DNA from: Massospora cicadina | Lineage: Eukaryota; Entomophthoromycota; Entomophthoromycetes; Entomophthorales; Entomophthoraceae | DNA: 64,000 nucleotides | Assembly (NCBI GenBank): GCA_022478985.1 | Contig: JAKSZP010012309.1 | Coordinates: forward strand, 1-64,000 | Direction of reading: 5' to 3' | Shown: positions 11,789-22,071 of the stretch, in pieces | Layout: each line of letters begins with the position of its first letter | How positions within the stretch are numbered: the first letter of the stretch is position 1 | Made by a program: the position numbers and the translations under genes | The notes under the pieces: model-generated | Seen by the model: only the letters and a program-made list of their open reading frames with translations | What the model was told of the DNA's origin: nothing | Databases searched by the model: none

Positions 11789-12337
11789 TGTCAGGATTCC
11801 TACCCAAAAAGCAGATTCAGATGTGTCAGACCACAGGGATTGATCCCAATCTGACCAAAAAGCCCAAACTTTTGTTGGGAATAATCCTCAACGAAAGTCA
11901 ACAATTATCAAAGTCAGATATCAACCCTGAATGACACAGTCAAATCATGCTTCCTCAGAGCTACCCAACCTCAGGGTTCAAACCTGAGCCATAAGATGAG
12001 CACAAGCAATTCAACAGAGATTATTAGGCTGCCACCAAATCCCCGATCTGTTTATTTTAAATCTAGGCTTGGGCTGTTTAGATTTTCCCCATAACACCTC
12101 CCCAATTACCCTTATCTAGCTGGTCTAAGCTAATAAACTTTAGTATTTTGATCCTTATCACAATTTTAAGTAAAAATTGATATATTTTTATCAGGAATTA
12201 CCTCTCCAGACGTAGTATCTGAAAAAAGACTTCTTGACCAAGAGAAGCAAAAACAGGCAATTCAACACCCTAAAACTTTGGGTCCCCTGGCCTCAAAATA
12301 TTCAGGGATATGAGGTATTACATCTTTGGTCCTGACA
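11789..12337 (+). repeat. Element A: 3' LTR
   Basis: 549 bp, starts TGTCAGG and ends CCTGACA, a perfect 7 bp terminal inverted repeat. It is followed by tcaag, the right copy of the 5 bp target duplication. Confidence 0.93.
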
Positions 12338-14030
12338 TCAAGTACTAAAACTAGATATATAATTAATGACGTAACCTTATTTTAGTATAGAATAGGATTT
12401 ATATATAGTACATTTAACAGTATAAACCCTAAAAAGAAAAGGATTAATAAAATTAATAGGGGAGAAATCCAGAAGGGAAGCTCTTGATCAGGTGATGCAT
12501 ACAGATGCTATAATGTTTTTGTTTTATTTTTGATAGAGCAAAAATGGTGAGTTTGATACCCAAGACATATAAAACTAAAGTCACTTAGGTTGATCATCTG
12601 GCAGCTTTTTGATTCTTACCATTGTTGGGTTCATCATAATTTGCTACCTTTTGTGCCATGGTGAAAATCTAAGGATTGCTTGCTTGTGTAGTATTATCCT
12701 GCACGTCTATTCAGGTTAAAGTTCTGTTAATTGATCCTTTGATAGTTCCTGTAGTTCATGGTATTTGGACTGTCCAAAAACTCACCAGGCCTACTAAATT
12801 TGCATCGACTCTTCCAGCTAATTTTGGGTGTAATCTTCCCTTTATATTTGTGAAAATCTTCTGAGGCAGGTAGATATACAAGCTGTAGATTAGGCGCATC
12901 CATCTTGTCAACACTTTCTCCAAAGAAAGGATTCAATGAGAAAACCAGGAAAGAGATGAATTAAATAAAACTTTAATATAAGCTATTTATTATATAATGG
13001 CCATTAGGCCAGGTGCCAGTATTTATACCTCTAGGGCATCTCCTAAACACATTCCAGCACAAAATTTCAACAGATATTTTACCACCTCAGTTTGGCCCTT
13101 GAACAAATATTACTGAAACCTTTTCTTAGGTTTATTGGTGGCAAAAGACTCTCAAAATTGGGAGAATTTCGGGTACAAAAATTGCAATAAAAGCATTCAA
13201 AATTGACCTAGGATCTTCTGGATTTCAGTTTCATCGTACTGCTGACAAAATACACCTTATGTGAAATTTTAGCATCAATTGAAGTAAATGAAACACCCCT
13301 AATCAGGAAGTCAGCAGGCCTCTCCCTTGATAGTACTAGGTAACCCCTTTTGGGTGTCCATGCAAGTGCAATCATGCCGATTATGTGGATTGACATACAA
13401 ATTTCACCCTAGGGCAGAAAATTGATTTTGTTTTTTAATTCATCTGATAATTTATGGGATCTCTAGACATTAACTTCAGGTCAGTCCTGAACAATTTTGT
13501 AATCAAGTGCATTGATAGTGTTCAGATAATTGGGACCAATTGCTGAGATTTGATGTGTAGGAAATTGGCCATAATATGCGAGTGTATTTGGGCCAATTGC
13601 TTTAATAAGATACTTGATTGAAATGACATTGAAATGTTCCGCCCGAATTGTATGATTGCAATAGGCTTTGAGGTGAATATAGGTGTCAGCTCAAGCGTTG
13701 AAAGGGTAATTGGTCCGCTCTGATGATTGTCAGAAATGTTTATTTTCGAGTCAACCACCAGATTCTGACAGCCACCTTGAGTCATTGTCACCTGACCTTC
13801 TGATGATCCATTATTTCATTGAGGCGGGACTTTATCTTGGGTCATCTTAGGCTCAAATTGGTCCATTGGGATTTTCCTAGAGTCAATCTGAGCAGTGCAA
13901 ACTTTCAGATTCTCCAGATAATTTGTCATGGTATTCCTTTTACCCCCTTCTTGGGTCTGGGTGTTAGTTTGGCTAAGGGAGTCTAGTGTTAATATTCTTT
14001 CCGTCATGTCCAATATTAGGATATCCAACA
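12338..14030 (-). repeat. Element E: 3' LTR, proximal part (interrupted by G1)
   Basis: On the minus strand the LTR starts TGTTGGATATCC at 14030, after a purine tract (gaagggggcga). It matches the start of the E 5' LTR at 31700. Homology stops at 13771 and resumes at 12659, bracketing solo LTR G1, then runs to 12338 where element A begins. Without the insertions the LTR would be close to 770 bp, as expected. Confidence 0.85.
12660..13770 (-). repeat. Solo LTR G1 (1.11 kb)
   Basis: Minus-strand LTR starting TGTCAGAATCT and ending AGATTTTCACC, a near-perfect terminal inverted repeat. A TATA-like GGTATAAATAC lies at about 12989-13034 on the minus strand, followed by aataaa. It is flanked by gcca on both sides (12655-12658 and 13771-13774). 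The uninterrupted site gagtgccatttcaatt is in E's 5' LTR near 31440-31455. A related copy is G2 at 29387. No gag or pol is attached, so this looks like a solo LTR. A 69-codon open stretch (12936-12727) has no recognised match. Confidence 0.7.
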
Positions 14031-14039
14031 TCGCCCCCT

Positions 14040-14817
14040 TCAATATTATTGGCCGTTGAGTACCAAACCAAGAATCTGCTATGAACACAGACGATTGTTA
14101 CTACAGTTTTTAAGACTTGAATGAGTATTTGTCTCAAAATAATTAAGTGATAGCATATGGCCCAACCCAGATGAAATCTAATTTTATTTGGGGTGTTATT
14201 AGATCAAGATAAGACAAGACTTAGTCTAATATCAAGGCTGGGAAATTGTTGGCGAGTTGCATTTGCTGCTTGACCTTCTCTTGTAACCATATTGGCTAGA
14301 TTTGACATTGCCTTAAATTGAAGTTGTATAGCTTGTTGTTTAATCTCCTTAGGCGCTTTCTCAGGCTCTTCAGTATTATCACTGGGAACTTCACAGGATA
14401 ATAAAGCCAAATTCCATGTTCTCTTCCATATAAAGCCTTGAAGGGAAACATTTTGATAATTTGATGAAAACTTATCCAATAAGCAATTAAAGCACAAGGG
14501 AGATACTAGTCCCAATGAAATGGATCATTTGAGATCATCTTGCATAATATTGAAACTGTATTTCCATTCAATATTTCTAAATTCCTGCAAGTTGATGAGT
14601 TTTAGGCGCTGATAATAGTTGCTGAATTCCCATGCTCATTACTAGAATTCTCATAGATCATAAAGTAAAGTACTTTACATTATTGTGTAGTAGTACCTGC
14701 GGGCAGCTGTGCCTTGGAAAAATATTGTAAAATAGAAAGTTAGTAGTAGCTTAGCAAGTGCGCAGCAATAGCGATTTCTTTGACCCTATTCATAGAATGA
14801 TTGATCTTACTAGTATC
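14040..14817 (-). pseudogene. Element E: integrase, C-terminal part
   Basis: On the minus strand the text runs from IAIAAHL-type sequence near 14760 through CPQVLLHNNVKYF at about 14690-14655 (the HGCP..i.SDNGxKF block with S-D-N decayed) to KMFPFKALYG-like sequence near 14450. A 103-codon open piece (14515-14204) with NTEEPEKAPKEIKQQ follows. The same tail occurs in E2 near 1290. The E 3' LTR starts right after, at 14030. The N-terminal part of the domain is on the other side of element F (18023-18400). Confidence 0.75.
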
Positions 14818-15385
14818 TGTCAGGTAACCCGGATGCACTCGCTGGTGCTAATGCTGGGGAACCCAACAAGTAGGCTGACTGCAAGAGGCTAGCGTCACCT
14901 GAGAGGACAGGGTGTGGCTCCAGACGTGACAATGGACGAGACTCCCATCATTAGAATAAACTGAACTTAATAAAAAATAAAATAAAATAATTGCTATTGA
15001 TAAAATTGTTTTATTAGACTAATACTCAGGGATTTTTATGGGGTGTTTGGGGACATGTGCTTCAAGGATTGTCATAACCCCATCCAAGTAGGGTTTCTCC
15101 TGGACTTCTGGATTGCCCACTGTTCTGATCCTTACTCAGATCTTGCTGCCCTCATGACCAGGTCAAGTGATATACCAGGTCACATTTCTCAAGGAATGGC
15201 GATGTAATGTTTCCCCAAATTTGTAGTAATTTATAAAAAGCCCTGAATTTGGTATATCTGTAAATACTATAGATTCAACTCTTGTTTTCAAATCTATTAA
15301 GCCTTTTGGGTTTATGCCACTCAAATGGGGGTATTGATCTTTCCCCTGGACAAGGCTTTCACCTATCCCAGGGAAAATCCAAATA
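14818..15385 (-). repeat. Element F: 3' LTR
   Basis: 568 bp, about 90% identical by eye to 17455-18022, with nearly no gaps. Most differences are transitions. Minus-strand start is decayed (tatttgg for tgtcagg). A weak purine stretch (cttggaggggtctc) lies just before it at about 15386-15400. Confidence 0.92.
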
Positions 15386-16023
15386 GAGACCCCTCCAAGC
15401 CTTGGCCTAGGGGAGCAAGTTGTGGCCTGTGGGTTAAGGTAGATGGAGGACTCAAGGTCGGGAGTGTATGGAACCTCAGGCGTAATGCATACCAGGTCAG
15501 TGATAATGCTTGGTGTGGTTAGGGTTTGAAGCTGAATAAAAGCATCAGCTAAGGCCCTCATAATTGACTTAAAGGTCTCATGTGTAGAAAGGGTTTGAAG
15601 ACAGACAAATCCCTCAGCTAATGCCCTCATAGTTATTTCAGAGTTTTCTTGTGTAATTAGGGCTTGAAGCCAAACAAATTTATTGGTAAAGGCCCTCATA
15701 GTTAATTCAGATTGTTCTTTGGAAAAGGTGGACTTGAGCTCCTCATTCCGCGATCCATTGGTGTCTGAGCAATCTAGTACTTTGAGGTGGCTAGCTTCGA
15801 GCTGCCATTTGGTTTTGAGGTAATTCATCTTGAGGTCCAATAACTCCAGCCTAAGCTGCGAGTTTTTAATTGTGAGCATTTCAATCCAGTCGGTCTTATC
15901 CCTGATTTCTGACTGCAGGCTGACCAACAGCCTTTGTTCCTGCAAAATTTCCAACTTGGAGGCCTTCAACTCCGCCTCCATCTGTGCTATCCATTTGCAC
16001 ATCTCCTGCGCCATCTTGGCCAT
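15163..16023 (-). CDS. Element F: coiled-coil protein with three 23-residue repeats (286 aa, unrecognised)
   Basis: I do not recognise this protein. Residues 1-85 (MAKMAQEMCKWIAQMEAELK...) are rich in Glu, Lys, Leu and Gln with heptad spacing, so a coiled coil is likely. Residues 104-126, 127-149 and 150-172 are three tandem 23-residue repeats sharing the pattern MRA-(F/L)-x3-F-x2-LQ-(A/T)-L. From about residue 213 the frame lies in the 3' LTR, so the C-terminus is LTR-encoded or the true stop is lost. It is the longest open frame in any LTR element here. The upstream frame (17147-16257) may be the N-terminal part of the same protein, separated by frameshifts. A gag-like structural role is possible by position only. 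Confidence 0.55.
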   Translation of the reverse strand: MAKMAQEMCKWIAQMEAELKASKLEILQEQRLLVSLQSEIRDKTDWIEMLTIKNSQLRLELLDLKMNYLKTKWQLEASHLKVLDCSDTNGSRNEELKSTFSKEQSELTMRAFTNKFVWLQALITQENSEITMRALAEGFVCLQTLSTHETFKSIMRALADAFIQLQTLTTPSIITDLVCITPEVPYTPDLESSIYLNPQATTCSPRPRLGGVSIWIFPGIGESLVQGKDQYPHLSGINPKGLIDLKTRVESIVFTDIPNSGLFINYYKFGETLHRHSLRNVTWYIT

Positions 16024-16256
16024 GCAGGTTTAGGTCTCTTCAAACTTCCAGTACATTTCAGTTGCCATTCAAACCTGGCATCTTGCAATCACCTTATCTG
16101 CCAGAAGATTCAGGTAAGGCTCAGAGAAAAGGTCATTGACAGAGGGTAGTGTGGGCAAGTGACCCCATGAGCTTAGAAGGTGACCAGGTGACGGTAGGGT
16201 GTGGCCCCCAAAAGTTTTGAAAGGGGGGCCTCTTCAAGCGATGCTGAGCCACCATC

Positions 16257-17147
16257 TCAGGATTGGGGCGAGCAAATTCCACTCGTAACTGGAAGTGAAC
16301 CATGTGACAAGGTTTGAGAGGGAAATGCGAAATGGGCCAAAAGGTTGTCATTAATAGCGGAGGTAGTGTCAGCTAGTTTCTCAGGCTTCACTTTTTCAGG
16401 ACTCTCATCTTCATTGGGATTGGTGCTATCCCAATCTGAGAGTTGAACTGGGTAATCTAGATTTTTTGTTTTAGTTATATGTGGCCCAATTTTGGGAGGG
16501 GCGCCATTGAAATTGGAAAGCAGTAGAGTTGCCGGAAAGGAGTCATTGAGCTTGTTAAAAATAGTGCAAAGTTTTGTCCCAGAAATTTTGCCTGGCGTTT
16601 GAATTGCATCGTCACACAAATTGGTTTTTAGGCTTCCCAAATATTCCTGCAGCTTGCTGCCTTCATTGAGATTGGAAATTGGGTCTTGACTTGTCCCAAT
16701 TTTGGCGATTTGATGTTGTTAATGCTTGCTGGCCGCATTTTATTTGTCATTCAGCACTTTTGGGCTCAATTTGGCTATGCGCTTTGTTTCCACTTTCTGT
16801 TCTGAAGCGGCAGAGCAGGAATTGACATTGAACGGAGGATTGTGTTTTTTATTATCTAAATAATTAGGGTTAGTATTAGAATTAATTATTTTTGCTGAAA
16901 TTTGAGTACTCAGATCATTTTGATTTTCTTTTTTCAACTGGAGGATGAGTTGTAGCTTAGCCAATTTAATTTTGATTTTTCCCAAAGCTGAGAGAAGCTT
17001 AAACATTCTTCTCTCATCACAGTAGACAGGTCCTAGCGTCCAATAGTCATTCCGCTGGGTGATGTCTTCGAAGGCTTCTTCTCTCCTAGCATCCCACATC
17101 CTCTTGAAACTTGATGCTTGGTCCCTGTAATAAATTATTTCCTTCAT
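16257..17147 (-). pseudogene. Element F: upstream coding region (broken, unrecognised)
   Basis: Two open pieces share one frame: 135 codons (17147-16740), starting MKEIIYYRDQASSFKRMWDA, and 127 codons (16640-16257), separated by stops. The first is basic with a Leu/Lys amphipathic stretch (KLLSALGKIKIKLAKLQLIL); the second is polar. Together with the 286-codon frame downstream they could form one ancestral product of about 660 residues. No gag, zinc-knuckle or enzyme motif is visible. In 17148-17454 I see only the primer-site remnant next to the LTR. Confidence 0.45.
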
Positions 17148-17454
17148 TAGTCTTTTTCTTTATGATGCTGGCATTTTGGCTCAAGTTCATCTCTTTTAGA
17201 TTCTTTAGGCGTTTTTAGCAGGTCCAACAAAGGTTTCAGCTGACTGGGAGCTCAGAGATGCACGAAGTCCTCTGGGAACACTTGAAGGATTTCCTTAGAA
17301 ATTTGGACCCAACCATTACTGGGTCTTGGCCATTCCATCAGAGGTAAGTGAGAAGATCGGCATCTGGCGTGCTCATGGCAGGTTCATTATCATCCAAGGT
17401 TGAGGGTAACACCTCAGGGCGCGCCTTGGAAGCCCCACTATAGTTAGCATCAGT

Positions 17455-18022
17455 TGTCAGGTTTCCCCCAGATGCGCTCGCTGGTGCTAACGCTGGGGGA
17501 CCCAAACAAGTAGGCTGACTGCAAGGGGCTAACATCAGCTGAGAGGACAGGGGTGGCTCCGGGCGTAACATTGGATGAGACTCCCATCATTAGAATAAAT
17601 TGAACAAAATAAAAAATAAGATAAAATAAATCTATTGATGAAATTGTTTTATTAGACTAATACTCAAGGATTTTTATAGGGTATATGGGGACACGTGCCT
17701 CAAGGATTGTCATGGCCCCATCCAAGTAGGGTTTCTCCTGGCCTTTTGGATTTCCCACTGTTCTGATCCTTACTTGGATCTCGCCGCCCTCATGACAAGG
17801 TCAAGTGATATCCTAGGTCACATGTCTCAAGGAATGGGGATGTAACGTTTCCTTATATTTGTAGCAATTTATACAAAGCCCTGAATTTGGTATATTTGTT
17901 AATACTATAGATTTGACTCTTATTCTTGAATCTTTTAAGCTATTTGAGATTTATGCCCCTTGAATGGGGGAGTTAATCCTTCCTCTGGACAAGGCTTTCC
18001 CTATCCAAGGAAAATCCTGACA
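17455..18022 (-). repeat. Element F: 5' LTR
   Basis: 568 bp, minus-strand start TGTCAGGATTTTCC at 18022 and end ACCTGACA at 17455. It contains AATAAAA-type poly(A) signals in the U5-side AT stretch (about 17600-17650). A 77-codon Pro-rich open frame (17571-17338) straddles the LTR end and is probably fortuitous. Confidence 0.92.
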
Positions 18023-19600
18023 TTATTCATCAATTTTCTCCTGTGTATCCAGTCAATGAACCTAAGACATTCAAACTGAAGGTGTGAAACGGCTGCTGAG
18101 GGGTCATGGCCTGACACTTGTACTTGTCCTTATGCAGCGTCTGCTATTTACAAGCGATTCAAGCGTCTAAGCTTCCATTACATAGTCTTATAATCCTTCC
18201 TAATAATAGCAATCCTAAATCCATTCATAAGTTTTTCTAGACCTCCATATCTTAGGTATTGTGGGCTTACATTATAACTGGTAACCATAAAGAAGGTCGC
18301 AAAGTAAGGGACTCAGAAATTATGACTTTCTTGTAAAGTAATCCGTCAAAAACCTTCAAATTTTAAGCATGTCGTTTAGCATCCTTTGAACTAATTATTC
18401 TTTGTTCTCATAATAGTTTGGCTTCATTAGTAGGTCACGTAACTGTTTAGCTTTGCTATTGTTAAGATATAGTAGTGGCAGTCAAGTCAGTTCATCTATG
18501 TTTATATGCTTCATTCCAGCTTGGTGGATATATTGATGTCATAGTGCTAATGTTTAAGAGCCCAGAGGGCTAGTCTTCTTGTTGAATCTTTCATATTTTG
18601 CAGTTACTTTAGAGAAGTGTGGTCCATCATGTTTGTAAAGTCCACACTGTACAAGAAGGTCCAGAAACGTTTCACAGCCAAGAGAAGATAAGCATTTTTA
18701 TCTATGATGCTATAATCTCTCTCAGCTCTGGAAAGTGTTTTGCTTTATTATGACTCTGAGTGGTCAAAGCCGCCCTCATCCAGTTGGGAAAGGATGGCGC
18801 CTACAGCTAAGTCGGAGGCGTCTCTAAAAAGGATTAATAGATTCCTGAAGTCCAGATGTCTTAAGATCAGCCGTACTTTTAACAAACTCTTCATTGACTT
18901 AAATGCAGTTCGTTGCTCTGTTCCTCATACAAAAGGGGTATTTTTAGAAAGCAGTCAGATAAGAGAGTCAGAGTGTTGAGTGAAATAGGGGATAAATTGA
19001 CAATAAAATCCCATCATTACTAAGAATACCTTTATGTCTTAAAGTTCCTTAGCTCAGGCACCCTGGTGATTGCTTCAATCTTGTCATACAATGGTTAAAT
19101 TCCTTACCGCAATAGGGCATGTTCTAAAAAAGTAATTCCTTCCGGAAAATGGCACACTTCGCAGGTTTTAGTTTAATATAGTTCTCTCTAAGTCGTTTAA
19201 ATATTGATTTGAGGTGGTCTAAATGATTGGTAAAGGTTTTGGAAATTGCCGTTATGTCATCTAGGTATATTATCACACAGCTGAACTTAAGATCTTGCAT
19301 GATGTGCTTCATTGTCCGTTAAGATGAGGCGGGAGCATTACATAATCCCTGAGGGAGCCGGATAGGTTATTACAATCCTTTCCCAGAATAGCAACGCGCA
19401 TTTTTTGGTCTTCAAGCGAAAAATCCATCTGCCAATAACCACTGACAAGGTCCATTGCAGAGAAGAAATTTGAGCCATAGAGTCAATCCAGGGCATTGTC
19501 CTTCTTGGGATCAGATAGCTGCCCTTCTCAGTGAGGCTGTTTAGCTTTCTGTAATCCATCACTATATTGTGACCACTGTTTGTCTAATTTATGATTAACA
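18023..19600 (-). pseudogene. Element E: RT, RNase H and integrase N-terminus (decayed)
   Basis: RT: MMDYRKLNSLTEKGSYLIPR at 19562-19500, a stretch with DFSLED-like codons broken by frameshift, and VIIYLDDITAISK with an intact YLDD at about 19277-19240, followed by HLDHLKSIFKRLRENYIKLK. RNase H follows at about 18950-18500 with only scattered matches. Near 18250-18100 the frame resembles the zinc-binding integrase N-terminus (RKDY...RLNRL), followed by WLDTQEKIDE at about 18055-18025, where element F interrupts. The RT catalytic Asp pair survives while the surrounding frame does not. Confidence 0.8.
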
Positions 19601-19858
19601 GAGTGGATGATCATGGACTCTAAGATAGCATAAGTAAACTGGAATCAAAATTAGCTGAGCTTAGTCTTCATATATTGCTCATCTACCTTCAACTTCCTAT
19701 ATGGCTTTGATCAGATTAAGGTTATCTCTTACTTTAATACTATGAGTTCAGTACTTCATGTGACCATATTCACCATCTGATGTGGAGAAAACTAACTGAT
19801 AGTCTTCTAGTAACTGGTTCATTTTATCAAGTTCCTTCTAATTTAACTTTTCAGATAT

Positions 19859-20254
19859 TTAAATTTGAGCGATAATGCAAATTAAATTGTCAGCAGGTTG
19901 GCCTAAATTAAGGTGAGTACCAAGTAAATATACCATGTTGGTTTCATTGATGGGAAGTAATTGACCTTTCCCCATCCCTTGGAGTGTATTAACTAGGATA
20001 TCTTTGTTGATTAAGTTTCCGAGTAATAGCTCAATAGGCTGCTGGCAAGCTTGATCGAGGTCTCCCAGTAGCACTCTTGATTCAAACCTACTTAATTCAT
20101 TGACACTAGTAATGTGTAGCAAGCAGTTCAGTTGTATACTCAGGGTTAATCTGGTTGAAAACACTCTTTGTTCTCCTGGTTTAAGCTTTAACTCCTCAGT
20201 GGCATAAAATGATATGTCTTCTGCTACATCTACTGAGCCAGGTAGTTTTTTCAT
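19859..20254 (-). CDS. Element E: dUTPase-like domain (131-aa open piece)
   Basis: dUTPase-like region between protease and RT. FYATEELKLKPGEQRVFSTR (residues about 16-35) fits motif 1 and the 'PGE....TG' strand. LTLSIQLNCLLHI fits '...iP.g..g.I'. LLGDLDQACQQPIELLLGNL fits the catalytic 'G.IDxDYxGxI.v.l.N' block with its first Asp kept. GMGKGQLLPI fits the 'GqriAQL' block. The RSGLA motif is not recognisable (SVNELSRF). A Gly-rich C-terminal motif is not seen. The piece is open for 131 codons and continues upstream as decayed protease. dUTPases are well known in some retroviruses; here it sits in a Ty3/Gypsy element and recurs in K and H. Confidence 0.65.
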   Translation of the reverse strand: MKKLPGSVDVAEDISFYATEELKLKPGEQRVFSTRLTLSIQLNCLLHITSVNELSRFESRVLLGDLDQACQQPIELLLGNLINKDILVNTLQGMGKGQLLPINETNMVYLLGTHLNLGQPADNLICIIAQI

Positions 20255-20269
20255 GTTTCATCCAGGGTC

Positions 20270-21551
20270 TAATATCACAAAGGTAAAGCGGAAACAGTGT
20301 ACTCAACCAGACAAGAGTAATCTCTCATACTGATGTTTTTATTACCAGTACAGTAAGAACTCCAAAGTTGAGGATCAATGAGTACCCTTCTTTTGGATTG
20401 ATAACTCCTTCATATTTGATCATAAATTACGTCCCGATAAAAATATCATATTGACTGTTGTCTAGGGCAACTGCAGGAGCTGAAAATGCTAATTTGCCAA
20501 TTTTGATTGGCAGAGATGAGTATGCACCTATCACCTTGGTGTTATTCAGACTGGTGGGTACTATACTCTTGAATGTACTTAAGTTCTGGGGCGAGCTTGA
20601 TCTTCTTGACTAGTTAATATGAAACAACATTGATGGGCAATCCCATATACCTATATAGCCATGACTCAGACCTTTTAAATCAACACATTCACTTTATTAA
20701 TGGTTCCTCCAAACTTTGGTGGAAGGGATAACACCTCTTGGAGGCAGAACGTCACATTGAGCTTAAGGGAAGTCTCAGGATATTTTTTCTTGATCTTCAG
20801 AAAGACTGTGGACTCTCAAAATGGGTCAGATCTTAGGACAAGGTATTTATCAGCATCAATGGCTGGAATAAAATTCTGAGACATCCAATACCCTAACTGA
20901 GATTAGTGCCTTCAGGAACCTGGGCGTCATCATTATCTTCTGCATTCATATGGTATAGAATGACAAGCTCAGCGGGTGAATTTAAACATCGTAACCTGTG
21001 TCCTTGTGGCCCCTTTCAGAGTCGTCATTAAATTTCTTCTCAATGCTAGCAAGATTTTTGATTGGAAATATTTTGCTTTCAAGTACTCTGGGTCATTCGA
21101 TTTAGTGGTATCTGACCCTAAGCCAACCTTCCTTATTCCTGTTTGGCAAAGCAGGGCTCTTCTTATAAACATATCCTTGGTATGTTTTTCTTCTTACATT
21201 AGTTGCATCTCGTTTTTTCTCCACCACAGGTATCACTTCCTCCACATTATACACTCTGGGTTTTGTGGAGGCCTTTTGTGAGTTCTCTGGCTTGTGTATT
21301 TTAACCGCATCAAGCAGGGATTCCTTGATGTCTAAGACAGAGTTGAAGCTGTGTTTGACGGATGTGAAGTGCATGGCTAGGTTGGTGCTACAATGTAAAC
21401 CAGAAATGATGGTGGCTATGGTATCGTCCAGAGTAAGAATTTTTGAGCTCAACAGCATTTGGGCCTCCATATAAAATTAGTCTGAAAATTTGACAAGGGT
21501 TTCATTTTGGCGTAGCGCGATTCTCATAATGGCATTTTTCTTCATAATCAG
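20270..21551 (-). pseudogene. Element E: gag C-terminal part and protease
   Basis: The 122-codon piece at 21470-21102 (MEAQMLLSSKILTLDDTIAT...) continues the gag that breaks off at 28190. Together they match the H gag (38202-38450) at the 'FG...L...F...L..I..R.NETL..F...F' block. The basic tail (EKKRDATNVRRKTYQGYVYK) could precede a zinc knuckle, but no C-C-H-C set survives. Protease appears at about 20650-20600 as GLPINVVSY, with the active Asp lost (RYMG for D-T/S-G). Stops separate the parts. Confidence 0.7.
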
Positions 21552-22057
21552 TCTCAGGCCACGGGAAAAATAAGCAACTGGCCAAGTATGATATATCTCA
21601 AGGCAACTGGAAATTGTGCAAATTGGCCAAGGAATAAAAAATAAGAAGGCTTAAAGCTATAAATCTAGAAGCTGTATATTCTTTGATAAAATGGTATCAA
21701 AGAATCATTTAGCAAAAGTTAACAAAATGATCTTAAGATTAAAAATAGATGTTTATTTTGACTAAAACTTTATATATTTATAGGAATTCAGGACTGTCAT
21801 TGACAAGATGGACGTCTTATTTCTCTTAATACAGGATCTTTCATCAACCTCTTTCAGGATGCTAATCAAAACGATTTTCCAGAGGAGATTGGAGGCTGCC
21901 CATTTACATCATAAACTGTCATGTCAGTGATAGCTGAATATTCCTACAATCACAGATCAGGTGTAGAAATGACTCCTAAATCAACTAATATATCACCGCG
22001 AGATCTTTTTGTGGAGATGAGTCAATTTCATCTCCATTATCATTCCAGTGTCTGACA
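21552..22057 (-). repeat. Element D: 3' LTR
   Basis: Minus-strand start TGTCAGACACTGG at 22057, preceded by the polypurine tract cttgaggggggca (about 22058-22071). It is colinear with 27686-28189, for example around aacaaaatgatcttaaga (21722 and 27856) and acaggatctttcatcaacctct (21831 and 27961). The 3' end is placed at the conserved gcctgaga. Confidence 0.88.
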
Positions 22058-22071
22058 ATGCCCCCCTCAAG

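Larger units (their letters stand above)
6235..12337 (+). mobile_element. Element A: full-length Ty3/Gypsy LTR retrotransposon (6.1 kb)
   Basis: Two LTRs of 550 and 549 bp begin TGTCAGG and end with the inverted repeat CCTGACA (decayed to CCAAACA in the 5' copy). A primer-binding site and a polypurine tract are present, and protease, RT, RNase H and integrase lie in the order of Ty3/Gypsy. Flanks tcaat (6230-6234) and tcaag (12338-12342) form a 5 bp target duplication with one mismatch. The undisturbed site is seen in E's other LTR near 31120-31130 (gacttaatgtacc). LTRs differ at roughly one base in five to six by eye, so the insertion is old. Confidence 0.93.
14818..18022 (-). mobile_element. 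Element F: short non-autonomous LTR retrotransposon (3.2 kb)
   Basis: Two LTRs of exactly 568 bp (18022-17455 and 15385-14818, minus) enclose about 2.07 kb with no recognisable protease, RT, RNase H or integrase. LTR ends are TGTCAGG/CCTGACA. A decayed primer site (TGATGCTAACTATAG) starts two bases inside the 5' LTR end. It sits inside E's integrase. The target duplication is unclear (gtatc against ttatt). Internal DNA encodes a long, broken frame ending in a coiled-coil protein. F must have moved with enzymes from another element, perhaps an A-type partner, since A has the same LTR ends. Confidence 0.88.

Noticed and set aside
15508..15714. CRISPR-like or satellite array from the three 69-base repeats
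   Set aside because: Only three units, diverged, in frame within a protein; no spacers.
17338..17571. Pro-rich 77-codon frame at the F 5' LTR end
   Set aside because: Straddles the LTR boundary and primer site; the same LTR segment near 14.8-14.9 kb does not keep the frame.
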